A stretch of DNA of 5,148 nucleotides, from NCBI GenBank assembly GCA_015485245.1, contig WFTY01000305.1:1-5148 (forward strand), given 5' to 3'. The notes below the pieces were generated by a model. The model did no database searches and was not told the DNA's origin. It worked only from the letters and a program-made list of their open reading frames with translations. The position numbers and the translations under genes were made by a program. This document shows positions 4,382 through 5,148 of the stretch, in pieces. The DNA comes from Anaerolineales bacterium. GTDB taxonomy: Bacteria > Chloroflexota > Anaerolineae > Anaerolineales > UBA11858. How positions within the stretch are numbered: the first letter of the stretch is position 1; the number at the start of each line of letters is the position of its first letter.

Positions 4382-5148
4382 TTAATCGCGTCCTATGCCG
4401 GTCATGCCGAGGATGACACTCTGCTCCCCATTGATTTTGACCAGCCGAATAGCAATTTGATCTCCTGCAAACGGTAAAAGCAGCCGGGTGGAGAGTTCGC
4501 CGTTTCGTAAGGGGCGCGCCGCCTGCGCCGCGCTGTGGAAGATTTCCCCGTCCCAGGCGGGGTCGCACTCCCAGTAATCCAGTTCACGCGCCAGGCTTCG
4601 CTCTACTTCCAGGACGATTTGCTCTCCTTCCCTGTGAAGACGGAACAACGCGGAGGGAACAGGATCCCCCCCGGGGGCGGGGGTGGCCGATTCTCGCTGA
4701 AGGCGAGTCGCCGCGCCGGGGAGGTGGATCAACCGCGCCCGGGTGGTGTGGATGGCGCGCCATTGAACATCGCTGGCGATAAAACGCCGTCCCAGGCGCG
4801 CCGCCGTCACCGCGGTCGTCCCCGAACCGCAGAAGAAATCCGCGACCAAATCGCCGGGGTTGGAGGAGGCGCGGATGATGCGCTCCAGCAAGGCTTCGGG
4901 CTTTTGGGTGGGGTAGCCGGTGCGCTCGTTGTGCAGGCGCGCCACCACGGGGAAGTACCACCAGTCCTCCGGAACCTTGCCGCGTTGCAGATCAGGCACC
5001 TTGCCGAAACCGGCTTTCGAGGAGGACTGAAAGGTCTTGACCGTATTAGGGCTGTACGGTTGGCGCACATCATCGGCGTTGAAGGTGTACTGACGACTTT
5101 TGGTATAAGCCAGGATGGTATCGTGCTTGCGGTTGAAGGCGCTGCGAA
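4382..5148 (-). CDS. Site-specific DNA methyltransferase, beta class, 3' part only
   Basis: The gene enters from the right edge and its start is outside the window; 254 codons are visible. The frame is open through the edge and reads FNRKHDTILAYTKS then FNADDVRQPY, a segment typical of type III Mod-like methylases. The GTG at 5068 is therefore internal, not the start. Next come motif X (TGYPTQKPEALLERII, around fragment residues 76-91) and motif I (DFFCGSGTT, 4814-4840), the S-adenosylmethionine site, followed by ASD at 4769-4777. The catalytic motif IV (D/N/S-PPY/F) should lie to the right and cannot be seen, so adenine-N6 or cytosine-N4 specificity is open. After the catalytic core comes an extension of about 100 residues. 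It includes ARELDYWECDPAWDGEIF and strand-rich STRLLLPFAGDQIAIRLVKI, resembling beta-sandwich tails of some methylases. No restriction subunit is visible. It is convergent with the regulator gene. Confidence 0.93.
   Translation of the reverse strand, partial: RSAFNRKHDTILAYTKSRQYTFNADDVRQPYSPNTVKTFQSSSKAGFGKVPDLQRGKVPEDWWYFPVVARLHNERTGYPTQKPEALLERIIRASSNPGDLVADFFCGSGTTAVTAARLGRRFIASDVQWRAIHTTRARLIHLPGAATRLQRESATPAPGGDPVPSALFRLHREGEQIVLEVERSLARELDYWECDPAWDGEIFHSAAQAARPLRNGELSTRLLLPFAGDQIAIRLVKINGEQSVILGMTGIGRD

Noticed and set aside
4402..4418. GTCAT/ATGAC hairpin near the convergent gene ends as a terminator
   Set aside because: Five-base stem within methylase coding sequence with no T run on either side.
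4584..4961. 125-codon frame on the - strand within the methylase gene
   Set aside because: It overlaps motifs X and I of the methylase in another frame and is Arg/Pro/Gly-rich.
4382..5068. GTG 5068 as the start of the methylase
   Set aside because: The frame stays open to the window edge and the upstream residues match the conserved methylase segment, so this codon is internal.
1..5148. CRISPR arrays, tRNA or rRNA genes, insertion sequences
   Set aside because: No regularly spaced repeats, no tRNA- or rRNA-like segments, and no transposase frame or terminal inverted repeats were seen on reading both strands.

Overview
The window looks like a stretch of moderately GC-rich bacterial chromosome. 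Nothing in it resembles a phage, an insertion sequence, a CRISPR array or an RNA gene. Three things weakly suggest a Chloroflexota-type (Anaerolineae-like) bacterium: the TTG start codons, the OmpR-type regulator with a worn-out receiver, and a DNA methylase carrying an extra beta-rich C-terminal domain. This is an inference from gene style only and has not been tested by any search.

Layout. A factor-independent terminator (24-53) closes a unit whose gene lies to the left of the window. A small unrecognised gene follows on the + strand (about 76-354). From 3450 down to 430 a five-gene cluster runs on the - strand: imidazolonepropionase (hutI), a 54-residue two-helix membrane protein with an excellent ribosome binding site, an HD-domain phosphohydrolase, a DinB-fold protein and a three-helix membrane protein. 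The genes are separated by -14 to +18 bases, so one transcript is likely. A near-consensus promoter (3497-3525) sits just upstream of hutI.

The 263-base divergent region (3451-3713) holds that promoter, a second good promoter (3623-3651) for the + strand regulator gene, and between them a set of GTGTA/TACAC half-sites that could be an operator. The regulator (3714-4373) keeps a normal winged-helix DNA-binding domain. Its receiver has lost the phospho-accepting aspartate, part of the acidic pocket and the conserved lysine, so it probably does not work by classical phosphorylation. Converging on it, only 8 bases away, is the 3' part of a beta-class DNA methyltransferase gene that runs off the right edge.

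How the genes may work together. HutI (histidine breakdown) stands without hutH, hutU or hutG, and shares its transcript with two further putative metal-dependent enzymes and two small membrane proteins of unknown role. The divergent atypical regulator is the obvious candidate to control the cluster. The most notable items are the previously uncalled small membrane protein, the degenerate receiver, and the pairing of an HD phosphohydrolase with a membrane protein whose layout loosely recalls Pycsar-type effectors. No nucleotide cyclase is visible, so a defence role is only a hypothesis.
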